Assembly (NCBI RefSeq): GCF_902459745.1
Contig: NZ_CABPSJ010000001.1
Span: forward strand, 558,001-622,000
Source: Pandoraea communis
Lineage (GTDB): Bacteria > Pseudomonadota > Gammaproteobacteria > Burkholderiales > Burkholderiaceae
Direction: 5' to 3'
DNA: 64,000 nucleotides
Below, piece by piece: positions 45,673-54,391 of this stretch; within the stretch, counting starts at the first letter, position 1, and every line of letters begins with the position of its first letter. The position numbers and the translations under genes are program-made. The notes beneath the pieces are model-generated. The model searched no databases. It had not been told where the DNA came from and saw only the letters and a list, made by a program, of their open reading frames with translations.

Positions 45673-46260
45673 ATGACAATTTTCTACTCGATGGCCGCGT
45701 TCGCGCTGGCTGCGTCGATCACCCCCGGACCGGTCAACGTCGTGGCGCTGGGCGCGGGCGCACGCTACGGACTCGTGCCAAGCCTGCGTCACGTCACGGG
45801 GGCGACGGTCGGGTTCGTGGTCCTGCTTATCGCTGTTGGCTTCGGGGTATACGAGTTGCTGCAACGCATGCCCGTTCTACTGCACGCGATTCAGTGGTTC
45901 GGCGTGGCGTTCCTGCTTTACATGGCGTACAAGCTGGCGATCGACAACGGCGAACTGGGCGACGCCGACGCCCAACGCGGCCCGACAATGTCGCACGGGG
46001 CCGTCATGCAGTGGCTCAACCCGAAGGCATGGCTCGCCGCATTGGCCGGGATGGGCGCATACACGGCAGGCGATCCCGCCCGCATCTGGCAATTCGCGGC
46101 GATCTACTTCGTGGTCTGCTGGTTATCGGTCGGGTGCTGGGCTGCCGCCGGTGCGATGCTGCGGCATCACATGCGTGACGCGCGGCGCGTACGGCGACTC
46201 AATCGAGTGATGGCAGCATTGCTGGCGGGCAGCGCGGTGTATCTGGTCGCGGCGACGTAG
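45673..46260 (+). CDS. LysE-family translocator
   Basis: This 195-residue inner-membrane protein has five to six membrane segments and the family N-terminus FALAASITPGPVNVVAL. LysE/RhtB proteins export amino acids such as lysine, homoserine or threonine; the substrate is unknown. It is convergent with the AraC regulator, which often regulates LysE exporters. Confidence 0.88.
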   Translation: MTIFYSMAAFALAASITPGPVNVVALGAGARYGLVPSLRHVTGATVGFVVLLIAVGFGVYELLQRMPVLLHAIQWFGVAFLLYMAYKLAIDNGELGDADAQRGPTMSHGAVMQWLNPKAWLAALAGMGAYTAGDPARIWQFAAIYFVVCWLSVGCWAAAGAMLRHHMRDARRVRRLNRVMAALLAGSAVYLVAAT

Positions 46261-46288
46261 CGCGGCGATGCGGCGATGCCGCGCCGCC

Positions 46289-47131
46289 TCACGCCACGCG
46301 CGGCTCCCGGTAGTGTCCGGGCGTGGCGGCGAGTAACTGCTTGAATGTGCGCTGAAAATGCGCCTGATCGGCGAAGCCGGCATCGAGCGCCACCTCGGCG
46401 ATGGCGTGTCCGCGACGCAATCGCCCGCGCGCGTATTGAATCCGCTGATTCATCAGGAAGGCGTGCGGCGTCAACCCGTACTGCACGCGAAAGGCCCGTG
46501 TCAGATATGACGCCGACAGGCCCGCTGCCGCACAAATCTGCGCCAGCGTCAGCGCCTCGCGGCAATGTGCGCGGATGAAGTCGGCGGCATCGCGCAGCTT
46601 GTGTGAGTCGTCGTGCATCGGCTGTGGTGCGGGGTTCAGACGCTCATGCGCATCGATGAAGAACTGCTGCACAACGCTCTCGCGCTCGAGCCGGTCACGT
46701 GTCGTGTCGGTACCAACGTCATAGAGCCGATTCAATCCCGCATACAACACCGGATCGGTCGACGACATCGGATCGAACAGGTGCAGATCGTGTCCGTGCC
46801 CGAATCCCAACTCGCGCTGCAAATCACGTAACCACGCCGTGTCGACGAACAGCATGCGATAGGCCCACGCCTCGTCGCCGATGGGATTGCAGGCATGCAC
46901 GGCATCGGGGTTCATCACCACGACGCTGCCACGACCTACGGTCTCGCGTGCCCGCCCGTTCAGATAGGTGCTCCGCCCGCCCGTGACGGCACCGATAGAG
47001 AATGTCTCGTGGCTGTGCAATGCGTAACAGACGCGACGACCGTCGAGCACTTCGCGCGCCTCGAGAAATGGCAGCGCCGGATCGCGCCAGAACGTGGAGG
47101 GGTAAGGACAAGCGACGGTGGATTTCGACAT
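46289..47131 (-). CDS. AraC-family regulator
   Basis: This 280-residue regulator has an N-terminal cupin-like sensing domain (YALHSHETFSIGAVTGG) and a C-terminal pair of helix-turn-helices (LTLAQICAAAGLSASYLTRAF and AIAEVALDAGFADQAHFQRTF, each abridged here as recognised). The ATG at 47164, 11 codons upstream, overlaps the patatin stop codon (ATGA) and is an alternative start. The gene is convergent with lysE and probably controls it. Confidence 0.9.
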   Translation of the reverse strand: MSKSTVACPYPSTFWRDPALPFLEAREVLDGRRVCYALHSHETFSIGAVTGGRSTYLNGRARETVGRGSVVVMNPDAVHACNPIGDEAWAYRMLFVDTAWLRDLQRELGFGHGHDLHLFDPMSSTDPVLYAGLNRLYDVGTDTTRDRLERESVVQQFFIDAHERLNPAPQPMHDDSHKLRDAADFIRAHCREALTLAQICAAAGLSASYLTRAFRVQYGLTPHAFLMNQRIQYARGRLRRGHAIAEVALDAGFADQAHFQRTFKQLLAATPGHYREPRVA

Positions 47132-47160
47132 AAGCGTGTGATTTCGTGAGGACAGCCGGC

Positions 47161-48453
47161 TCATGCCGCGGGCTTGCCGGTATCCGCGACGGCAGCATCG
47201 GACGGCTCGACGGAAAGCGGTGAATTCGCCGGCAGTTCGACGCTGCCCACCGCACCGGCTTCGACATTGTCGAACGGGCTGGTGCCGTCAGCCTCGGCCA
47301 CGAGCCATGCGGCAATCGCGTCGCGTTGCGCGTAGGCGTCGGCTTCCCCCAGCGCAATGAGTTCCTGAGTGTACGACGATTCGAACAGCAGATAGCTGGC
47401 GAACGCCGCGCCGCGCGCTTCGTCGGCACCGATCGCGCCGAGTATCGTACGCACGGCACGCGGCAACTGCTGCAAGTGGCGCGCCGCAATCGGTTCGATG
47501 CGTTGACTTGGCGAGATCACCAGCGTTTCGATGGGCCGCCAGCCGCTCGACTCGCGCTGCGCTTCCGGCACGTGCCGCAGCACGTTGTTAATGTGCTGAA
47601 GACGCTCCAGATCTGCGGACAGTCCGTCGATGAATACGCTCGCGAGCGCTTGTCCGCCGATCTGCGCCAGGCTCGGATAGCCGCCGATGCGCTCGCCGCT
47701 GCTATCGAGCCCGTATTGTCCGTGCGCGGCGCCAATGATCAGGATGCGGGTCGCACCCAAATGAATCGGCGGACTCAGCGGCGCGATCTGGCGCATCGAT
47801 CCGTCACCGAAATACTCAGCTTGGCCGTCGAGATCGAGTTCGATGGCCGGAAAGAGAAACGGGATCGCACTGGACGCCAGCAGGTGTTCGACCGTCAACG
47901 GCACCGCGCGCGCCAGACGCAGCGAACGCTTCCACGCCTGAATCGGCTCCGCGCTTTGATAAAAGGTGACGTGTTGACCCGACGAGTACGACAGCGCCGT
48001 GACCGACAGCGCCTGGAGCGCGCCCGATGCGAACACTTCCGGCAACCGGTCGAGACGGATCGCGTTGCGCAGCATGTCGGCAAGCGGCGACCAGTCGAAC
48101 AACGAACGCGGAGAACGGCGCAGTGCCCAGCCCAGCGAGAGCGCCGCCAGCCAGCGCGCCCCGGTGCCTGCGATGCCGAGTGAGTCGGCGCGGAACACCT
48201 GACCGGCGTGAAACTGACGCCACACGGCATCGAGCTTCATGACACTGTGTTGGAAATCGTCGGCGTGCGAGGCAAGTGACGCAGCGTTGATCGCGCCCGC
48301 CGACGTGCCACAGACAATCGGAAACGGAATCGCGCGCCGCGACGGCAGAACTTCACGCTGAATCGCCGCAATCGCCGCGAGCACGCCAACCTGATAGGCG
48401 GCACGTGCACCACCGCCCATCAGGACGAGGCCGGTACGTTCGCCTGAAATCAT
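47161..48453 (-). CDS. patatin-like phospholipase
   Basis: This 430-residue protein has the patatin catalytic dyad: the oxyanion loop LMGGGARAAYQVG, the nucleophile Ser in CGTSAGAIN and the Asp in FGDGSMRQ. Such enzymes hydrolyse acyl chains from phospholipids or other lipids. The start MISGERTGLVLMGGG follows AGGAGG; the reading frame stays open 120 codons upstream, but with an Arg-rich, unlikely composition. No signal peptide is seen. phaM, a polyhydroxyalkanoate granule protein gene, lies upstream. Confidence 0.9.
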   Translation of the reverse strand: MISGERTGLVLMGGGARAAYQVGVLAAIAAIQREVLPSRRAIPFPIVCGTSAGAINAASLASHADDFQHSVMKLDAVWRQFHAGQVFRADSLGIAGTGARWLAALSLGWALRRSPRSLFDWSPLADMLRNAIRLDRLPEVFASGALQALSVTALSYSSGQHVTFYQSAEPIQAWKRSLRLARAVPLTVEHLLASSAIPFLFPAIELDLDGQAEYFGDGSMRQIAPLSPPIHLGATRILIIGAAHGQYGLDSSGERIGGYPSLAQIGGQALASVFIDGLSADLERLQHINNVLRHVPEAQRESSGWRPIETLVISPSQRIEPIAARHLQQLPRAVRTILGAIGADEARGAAFASYLLFESSYTQELIALGEADAYAQRDAIAAWLVAEADGTSPFDNVEAGAVGSVELPANSPLSVEPSDAAVADTGKPAA

Positions 48454-48562
48454 GGGAGGCCTCCTCCTGCCTTGACTGTCGTTGCGCTCGTTGTCTCCAT
48501 CGCCGCAGCTTTCATGGCTTTCGCCGCTGTTCACTCCGGCGCGTGTCGCCGGCCCGACGGCG

Positions 48563-49558
48563 TTACCACTTCCACGCGGCTTGTTTGCCCGGCGTCTTGC
48601 CTGCGGCGGGGGCCGGTTTTTCGGTTGCCTTCTCGGCCGCCTTCGACGGTGTCTTTGCCGATGTCTTTGCAGACGTCTTTGCCGCTGCCGATTTCGCCGG
48701 GGTCTTCTTGCTGGCCGGCGCACGCTTGGCGGCCGTCTTGCCAGCCGTCTTCGCCGCGCCCGTGGCTCGCTTGGCAGCTGTGCCCGCCTTGCCCGGCGCT
48801 TTGCCTGACGGTTTCGGTTCACCCGATCCCGCTGGCTTGGCCTGCGGGGCGTGCGTCGCCTTGGCCGCTGCCTCTGACATTTGCGCCGCTGCCGCTTCCG
48901 TCATCTGCGCCGCCGACATGCCGGCCGCCTGTGCGGCTGCGGCAATCTGATCGAACTGGGCGCGCATGGCGTTGAACCACAGCGACGGGTCCAGCGCGCC
49001 ATATGCATTGCCTGCCTGGGCGAATGGCGATTGGGCCTCACCACCCCCCGGCGGTGTTTCCTCGGCGGCAGCCGCAGCTTCCGGCTCGGGTTCAGGCTCA
49101 GGCTCGGGCGCGCGGGCCTGCGATTCGACGTCTTGCGCCGGTTCGGTCGATGCGAACGGCGAGCGCCAGAGGTTGGCCGCGCCTGCCTGTCCGAACGGCG
49201 GGGTAAATGGGGGTGTAAACGCCCCGCCACTCTCCGGCGCACTCGTCGCGCCCGCTTCGGCACCGCTCGACGCGCCGAAGTTGCCGGTGCCGAACGCACG
49301 CAGCGTCGCATAGGTAGCGCGTTGCACCTCGAACGCCTGAATGGTCGAGCGCAGCACGTTCAGATTGAGCGTGAGCCATTGCTCGACGGCACGCATCTCG
49401 GCGATGCGGTTTTCGATTTCGTCGGGATCGAGCAACGGCGCGGCACTCTGCATCAACTGCGTGAGCGGCGAGGTGAATGTCGCTGGGGGGCTGAACGCCT
49501 CCCACATTTTCTTGAGAATGTCGAAACCGTTAGGCATGGCACTCGTCGAATCGCTCAT
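48563..49558 (-). CDS. phaM: PHA granule regulatory protein PhaM
   Basis: This 331-residue protein matches PhaM, which activates the PHA synthase and tethers granules to DNA. A helical N-terminus (NGFDILKKMWEAFSPPA, then PLLDPDEIENRIAEMRAVEQW in part: DEIENRIAEMRAVEQ) precedes a Pro/Glu-rich linker with an EPEPEPEPE run. A Lys/Ala/Pro-rich C-terminal tail with repeated KTSAKT units resembles histone H1. It ends WKW, a typical PhaM ending. The patatin gene follows on the same strand. Confidence 0.88.
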   Translation of the reverse strand: MSDSTSAMPNGFDILKKMWEAFSPPATFTSPLTQLMQSAAPLLDPDEIENRIAEMRAVEQWLTLNLNVLRSTIQAFEVQRATYATLRAFGTGNFGASSGAEAGATSAPESGGAFTPPFTPPFGQAGAANLWRSPFASTEPAQDVESQARAPEPEPEPEPEAAAAAEETPPGGGEAQSPFAQAGNAYGALDPSLWFNAMRAQFDQIAAAAQAAGMSAAQMTEAAAAQMSEAAAKATHAPQAKPAGSGEPKPSGKAPGKAGTAAKRATGAAKTAGKTAAKRAPASKKTPAKSAAAKTSAKTSAKTPSKAAEKATEKPAPAAGKTPGKQAAWKW

Positions 49559-49688
49559 TACAGTCTCCAGTCACGGTCAGGGGACGGATGGCCTGCGGGC
49601 CAGTCCCGGCAAAGCCACGCGCATCAAGCGCTAAGCCGCAGCGGGCGTATGGGTATCGATCATACGCCGAGCGTGCACCAATGGTGTT

Positions 49689-50510
49689 TCAGAACGGCGC
49701 GTCGCCGCCGTAGTCCGGCGCCCGGCGCTCACGCAGCGACGCGATGCCCTCGCGCACGTCCGGGCCGGCGAAGCCCATGAATTCGAGCGCGAGCGACGCG
49801 TCGAACGACGGTCCCGCGCTGCGCAGCCAGTTGTTGAGTGCGTACTTGGTCCAGCGAATGGCCGTGGTCGAACCGCGTGCAAGCTTGTCCGCGACTTCGA
49901 ACGCCTTGGGCAGCAGGTCTGCCTCGTCGACGGTAAGCGACACGAGTCCGATACGCTCGGCCTCCTCTCCCGACACCGGTTCGCACAGCAGCAGGTAGTA
50001 CTTCGCTTTGGCCATGCCGCACAACAACGGCCACACGATGGCGGCATGATCACCCGCCGCCACGCCCAGGCGCGTATGACCGTCGATGATGCGCGCGCTC
50101 TTCGCGGCAATGGAGATGTCGGCGAGCAAACCCGCGACCAGTCCGGCACCGACGGCCGGGCCATGCATCGCGGAAACGATGGGCTTGCTGCAATTGATCA
50201 CGTTGTAGACGAGGTCGCGCGCTTCGCGCCACACCCGCGCACGCACCGCGAAATCGTCGGCCATGTCCTCGACGAGCGACAGGTCGCCACCGCCGGAAAA
50301 GCCTTTACCCTCCCCACGAATGACGACGGCGCGTGTCTCGGTGTCGCGGTCGATATCGCGCCACACGTCGGCCAGTTCCCGATGCATCTGGTGGTCGGCA
50401 GTCGACAAGCCGCTCTTGTTCGCTCCGGCGCCCATGATGAGTTCGAGCACGCCGTTGGGATGCCGCTTGAATTGCAGCGACCGATAGTGTTGATACAGGT
50501 CTTGCGACAT
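49689..50510 (-). CDS. enoyl-CoA hydratase/isomerase family protein
   Basis: This 273-residue crotonase-fold protein has the CoA-binding and oxyanion-hole regions [13 protein letters not shown] and [13 protein letters not shown]. Where hydratases carry the catalytic glutamate, the sequence reads [14 protein letters not shown], so I cannot see the usual Glu pair; isomerase, hydrolase or other crotonase activity is more likely than a standard hydration. It follows a terminator and precedes phaM on the same strand. Confidence 0.85.
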   Translation of the reverse strand: MSQDLYQHYRSLQFKRHPNGVLELIMGAGANKSGLSTADHQMHRELADVWRDIDRDTETRAVVIRGEGKGFSGGGDLSLVEDMADDFAVRARVWREARDLVYNVINCSKPIVSAMHGPAVGAGLVAGLLADISIAAKSARIIDGHTRLGVAAGDHAAIVWPLLCGMAKAKYYLLLCEPVSGEEAERIGLVSLTVDEADLLPKAFEVADKLARGSTTAIRWTKYALNNWLRSAGPSFDASLALEFMGFAGPDVREGIASLRERRAPDYGGDAPF

Positions 50511-50523
50511 AGCTTACCGCTCC

Positions 50524-50551
50524 AAAAAAATATCCCCGCACGGGCGGGGAT
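50524..50551 (-). terminator. terminator of the ABC binding-protein gene
   Basis: The stem ATCCCCGC/GCGGGGAT with a 4-nt loop is followed on the minus strand by ATTTTTTT. It lies 125 nt after the binding-protein stop codon and 14 nt before the crotonase start. Confidence 0.85.
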
Positions 50552-50675
50552 CGGAAAGCAGCGGCGTCGGCCGAAGCCAGCGCCGCCAACGGTCAACACG
50601 GCGATGTGAGCGACGTTGGGCGCGCCACATCCGTCATTTCAGTTGCAGGCAATGGTCATCGCGTTCGCATCGCAC

Positions 50676-51827
50676 TCACGGTGCGAGCAGCCACTTGCCA
50701 TTGTCGATCTTGACCATTACGCGCGCACGCTGATCCAGGCCAAGGTGATCGGTCGGACTCATGTTGATCACGCCGTTCGACACGTGCACTTCCTTGCTGG
50801 TCTCCAGCGCGTCGCGCAGCGCCTTGCGGAATTCCGGCGTGCCCGGTTTGGCCGTCTTCAGTGCAATCGGAATGGCGCGTTGCAGCAGAATACCCGCGTC
50901 CCACGCATACGAACCGAAGGCCGCCACCGTGCCGGCGCCGTATTTGGCTTCGTACTTCTTGATGTAGTCGAGCGCAACCGCCTTGGCCGGATGATCGTTC
51001 GGCAGTTGCGACGCCACGAGCACCGGGCTCGCCGGCAGGTACGTGTTGTTGCAGTCTTTGCCGCACACACGCAGGAAGTCGTTATTCCCCACGCCGTGGT
51101 TGTGATACACGATGCCCTTGAAGCCACGCTCGGCCAACGCCTTCGGCGGCAGCGCGGCAGGCGTGCCGGCCGCACCCACAACGACGGCATCCGGGTTAGC
51201 CGCCATGATCTTCAGGATCTGACCCGTCACGCTCGGATCGGTACGTGCGAAACGCTCGTTGGCAACTATCTTGATCTTGTGCAGGCCGGCGAACTTGGCG
51301 ACTTCTTCGTAAAAGGCTTCGCCCAAAGCGTCACCCTGACCGATGAACGCGATCGTCTTCACACCGTGGCGGCTCGCATGCTCGGCAATCGCCGAAGCCA
51401 TCTGCGCATCGGTCTGCGGAGTCTTGAACATCCAGTGGCGCTTGGCGTCAACCGGCTCGATGATGCGCGCCGACGAAGCCAGCGAGATCGTCGGCGTAGT
51501 ACCGCTCGCAATCACGTCAAGCATCGCCAACGTATTCGGCGTGATCGACGAACCGATGATGGCGTCTACGTGGTTCTCGGAGATGAGCTTTTTGGTGTTC
51601 TGAACAGCGGTCGTGGTATCCGACGCATCGTCGAGCACGATGTAGTCAACCTTCTGCCCACCAATTTCGGTCGGCAGCATGGTGACCGTGTTGCGCGCGG
51701 GAATGCCAAGCGAGGCAGCCGGGCCTGTGAGCGAAATGCTCACGCCAATCTTGACCTGAGCGGCAGCGCCACCAGCCAACGCCAGCAACATCGCACCCAG
51801 CAGGGCAGTGCGCACGGGGTTTCGCAT
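50676..51827 (-). CDS. branched-chain amino acid-type ABC substrate-binding protein
   Basis: This 383-residue periplasmic protein has a signal peptide (MRNPVRTALLGAMLLALAGG onward, cut near GGAAA-Q) and a LivK/type I periplasmic binding fold (VKIGVSISLTGPAASLGI in part, DDASDTTTAVQNTKKLI). The start follows AGGAGAT. There is no permease or ATPase gene nearby, so it must share a transporter encoded elsewhere. Its ligand could be an amino acid, amide or aromatic acid. Confidence 0.9.
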   Translation of the reverse strand: MRNPVRTALLGAMLLALAGGAAAQVKIGVSISLTGPAASLGIPARNTVTMLPTEIGGQKVDYIVLDDASDTTTAVQNTKKLISENHVDAIIGSSITPNTLAMLDVIASGTTPTISLASSARIIEPVDAKRHWMFKTPQTDAQMASAIAEHASRHGVKTIAFIGQGDALGEAFYEEVAKFAGLHKIKIVANERFARTDPSVTGQILKIMAANPDAVVVGAAGTPAALPPKALAERGFKGIVYHNHGVGNNDFLRVCGKDCNNTYLPASPVLVASQLPNDHPAKAVALDYIKKYEAKYGAGTVAAFGSYAWDAGILLQRAIPIALKTAKPGTPEFRKALRDALETSKEVHVSNGVINMSPTDHLGLDQRARVMVKIDNGKWLLAP

Positions 51828-52020
51828 GGAAAATCTCCTGGTCTGGCCTGCGCTGGTTATTTTAACGCCAGCGCCCCCGAAGGACACCTCGCGCCGCGCC
51901 GGCAAAAGTTAGGGCCAACTCGCTCACCCGATAGGGGTGCGAACCGACTCAAGGAGACAAAGAATAGCGGAGCCGGAATTCTTCTCCATATACGGGTTCA
52001 CCCTATGCGCGTGTCCACAC

Positions 52021-52105
52021 GCCCTCCCCCCCCCCCCGCGTAAAGGGTCGCTTTTTTTTGGGCGCTGTTGTCCTTCCCCCCCCCTTTCAACACCTCCCCC
52101 CAGAT
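52021..52105. repeat. homopolymer-rich patch (C12, T8, C9, C6)
   Basis: Runs of 12 C (52026-52037), 8 T (52052-52059), 9 C (52076-52084) and 6 C (52096-52101) lie within about 80 nt between the FAH gene and the binding-protein gene. On the minus strand they are G-tracts able to form a G-quadruplex in principle. Runs of this length are rare in the rest of the window and are also error-prone in sequencing. Confidence 0.8.
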
Positions 52106-52173
52106 GGACCGGGGCCCCTTTCCGCCTCTCAGACATAAACCCAACTCGCTGCAGAAAGGGGCCCCGGTCCATC
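52103..52173. repeat. perfect 20-bp inverted repeat
   Basis: GATGGACCGGGGCCCCTTTC (52103-52122) is exactly repeated in reverse complement at 52154-52173, with a 31-nt loop. The arms also hold the palindrome GGGGCCCC. It is downstream of the FAH gene on its strand. No typical T-run follows; A8 on the minus strand comes about 45 nt further. It may be a terminator, a transcript hairpin, or the remnant of a small mobile element. Confidence 0.9.
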
Positions 52174-52230
52174 CCCCTCTTCGCCCCTGGTACTTCTATT
52201 GACACCGCTCCGCCTGCGGCAACTCGCGTC

Positions 52231-53217
52231 TTACTCGTCCAGCGGAGAGACCGCCTGATCAATGGCGCCGAAGATCGTTTTGCCCTGCGCATCGAACATT
52301 TCAATCCGCACACGATCGCCATAACGCATGAACGCCGTCTCCGGTGCCCCCCTCTCAATCGTCTCCAACATGCGCCTCTCTGCTATACACGCACTGCCCC
52401 GACTTCGATCTTTGTTGGAAATCGTCCCCGAACCAACGATGGTGCCAGCCCTCACATTGCGCGTCTTGCATACGTGCGCCACAAGCTGGCCAAAGTCGAA
52501 CACCATGTCTTCCCCACACTCAGGCACACCGAACTTCTTGTCGTTCCACTTCACCGTTAACGGTCGGTGCACCCGGCCACCATGCCAAGCCTCACCCAAC
52601 TCGTCCGGCGTGATGGCCACCGGCGAGAAACTGCTCGCAGGCTTGCTCTGGAAGAAACCGAAACCCTTGGCCAACTCAGCCGGAATCAGGTTGCGCAAAC
52701 TCACGTCGTTAACCAACATCAGCAAACGAACACCCTCGAGCGCCCGCGCCGGACTCGCCCCCATCGGCACATCTGACGTCACCACCGCAACCTCCGCCTC
52801 GAAGTCGATGCCGTAGTCCTCCGACGCACACACGATGTCGTCCGTCGGCCCGATGAAGTCGTCGCTGCCCCCCTGATACATCAGCGGATCAGTCCAGAAT
52901 TCCGGCGGCATCTCCGCCCCACGTGCCTTGCGCACCAACTCGACGTGATTCACATACGCCGAGCCGTCGGCCCATTGGTACGCCCGCGGCAACGGCGCCA
53001 TGCACTCGGCCGGGTCGAACGCGAAGGTGTTGCGCGCACGATGGTGATTGAGTTCTGTGTAAAGCGTCTGAAGCTGCGGAGCATAGAACGTCCAGTCGTC
53101 AAGCACACGCTGCAGCGTGGGAGCAATGGCGTCAGCAATGCAGGCGATGGACAAGTCGCGCGACACGACGATCAACTGGCCGTCGCGGGTGCCGTCCTTG
53201 CGGGTAGCGAGTTTCAT
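52231..53217 (-). CDS. fumarylacetoacetate hydrolase (FAH) family protein
   Basis: This 328-residue protein has the FAH fold with metal-site region YGIDFEAEVAVVTSDV and the C-terminal AGTIVGSGTISNKD. Members hydrolyse or decarboxylate acylpyruvate-type compounds in aromatic or amino acid breakdown. The C-terminal metal and active-site segments look intact. The divergent IclR regulator (174 nt away) is the likely controller. The exact substrate, including fumarylacetoacetate itself, cannot be decided from the sequence. Confidence 0.88.
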   Translation of the reverse strand: MKLATRKDGTRDGQLIVVSRDLSIACIADAIAPTLQRVLDDWTFYAPQLQTLYTELNHHRARNTFAFDPAECMAPLPRAYQWADGSAYVNHVELVRKARGAEMPPEFWTDPLMYQGGSDDFIGPTDDIVCASEDYGIDFEAEVAVVTSDVPMGASPARALEGVRLLMLVNDVSLRNLIPAELAKGFGFFQSKPASSFSPVAITPDELGEAWHGGRVHRPLTVKWNDKKFGVPECGEDMVFDFGQLVAHVCKTRNVRAGTIVGSGTISNKDRSRGSACIAERRMLETIERGAPETAFMRYGDRVRIEMFDAQGKTIFGAIDQAVSPLDE

Positions 53218-53391
53218 GTGATGGAGTCTGCGGACCTTCTCAAGCCCGATAGAATGGCGCGTGAAGCCGAAGATTCTACCTGAGGGCATCGGCCCGCTAC
53301 CGGTCCGCATTGCCCGCCGATTGCCCGGAAGCACCGGCGGCCCACGCACCGAAGACGACTTGCGCCGCCGCGACGACGAAGACGGAGACAC

Positions 53392-54249
53392 ATGACAGCG
53401 CCTGAGAATAACAACAATGCCGAGAACGACGACAACACGGCCACCCCCGACGAGGAGAAAACCCGCTCGGGCATCCAATCCATCGAAGTCGGCTTCCGGC
53501 TCATCGAGGTGCTGACCGAAGCATCGAACGCCATGATGCTGCGCGACCTCGCACACGCAGCCGGCATGAACCCCGCCAAAGCACACCGGTATCTCGTGAG
53601 CTTTCAGCGGCTCGGCCTCATCGTGCAGGACCCGGTGAGCGGGCGTTACGACCTCGGCCCCTTCACGCTGCGCATGGGACTCGCCCACCTCGCCCGTATC
53701 GACGCCTTCAAGGCCGCCCGCTTCGCACTGTCCGAGTTGCGCGATGCCATCGACCAGACGGTGGGCCTTGCCGTCTGGGGCAACCAAGGGCCGACCGTCG
53801 TGCATTGGCTCGACTCGACCTTCCCAATGCGCGTGCCGCTGCGTCTGGGCGATGTCATGCCCATGCTCGAATCAGCCGCCGGCCGCCTGTTCGCCGCTTA
53901 CCTGCCCGAGCGCCAGACGGCACCGCTCATCAACGCCGCTCTCGCAGGCTTGCAACACGCGTCGCGACATCATCTGCCCGCCACCCGCGCGCAGTACGAT
54001 GCCGTGCTCGACGACGTGCGCGCACACCGCGCCTCACGCGTCGAGGGCACCGTGCTGCCGTCGGTCAACGCGTTCTGCATGCCGGTGTTCGATGCAACCG
54101 GGCAACTCGTGATGGGCCTCATGGCACTAGGCCCAGAAAGCCGTTTCGACGCCAGTTGGGGGGGCCCGATCGACACCGCCCTGCGCACGCTCGCTCAGAA
54201 ACTCTCGGCCGACCTCGGTCACGCCCACGCACCGGGCGCCAAGCCTTGA
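53392..54249 (+). CDS. IclR-family transcriptional regulator
   Basis: This 285-residue regulator has an N-terminal winged helix (LRDLAHAAGMNPAKAHRYLVSF, abridged) and a C-terminal effector domain (GTVLPSVNAFCMPVFDATGQ, abridged). It begins with an unusual Asn/Asp/Glu-rich segment of about 25 residues. It is divergent from the FAH-family gene, the classic IclR arrangement, so it probably represses or activates that gene in response to its substrate. Confidence 0.9.
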   Translation: MTAPENNNNAENDDNTATPDEEKTRSGIQSIEVGFRLIEVLTEASNAMMLRDLAHAAGMNPAKAHRYLVSFQRLGLIVQDPVSGRYDLGPFTLRMGLAHLARIDAFKAARFALSELRDAIDQTVGLAVWGNQGPTVVHWLDSTFPMRVPLRLGDVMPMLESAAGRLFAAYLPERQTAPLINAALAGLQHASRHHLPATRAQYDAVLDDVRAHRASRVEGTVLPSVNAFCMPVFDATGQLVMGLMALGPESRFDASWGGPIDTALRTLAQKLSADLGHAHAPGAKP

Positions 54250-54391
54250 GTGGCAGAGCTGACTGGACGGTCGCGACACGGCGATCCGAAGGTATTGCCG
54301 CGCAATGAACGGCCCTTCGCCCGGTCTGTCGAACCGACATGCTCCGCAATGTGCGATCCTGATGCCCTGACGTTCCAGCCTATCGATTCTC

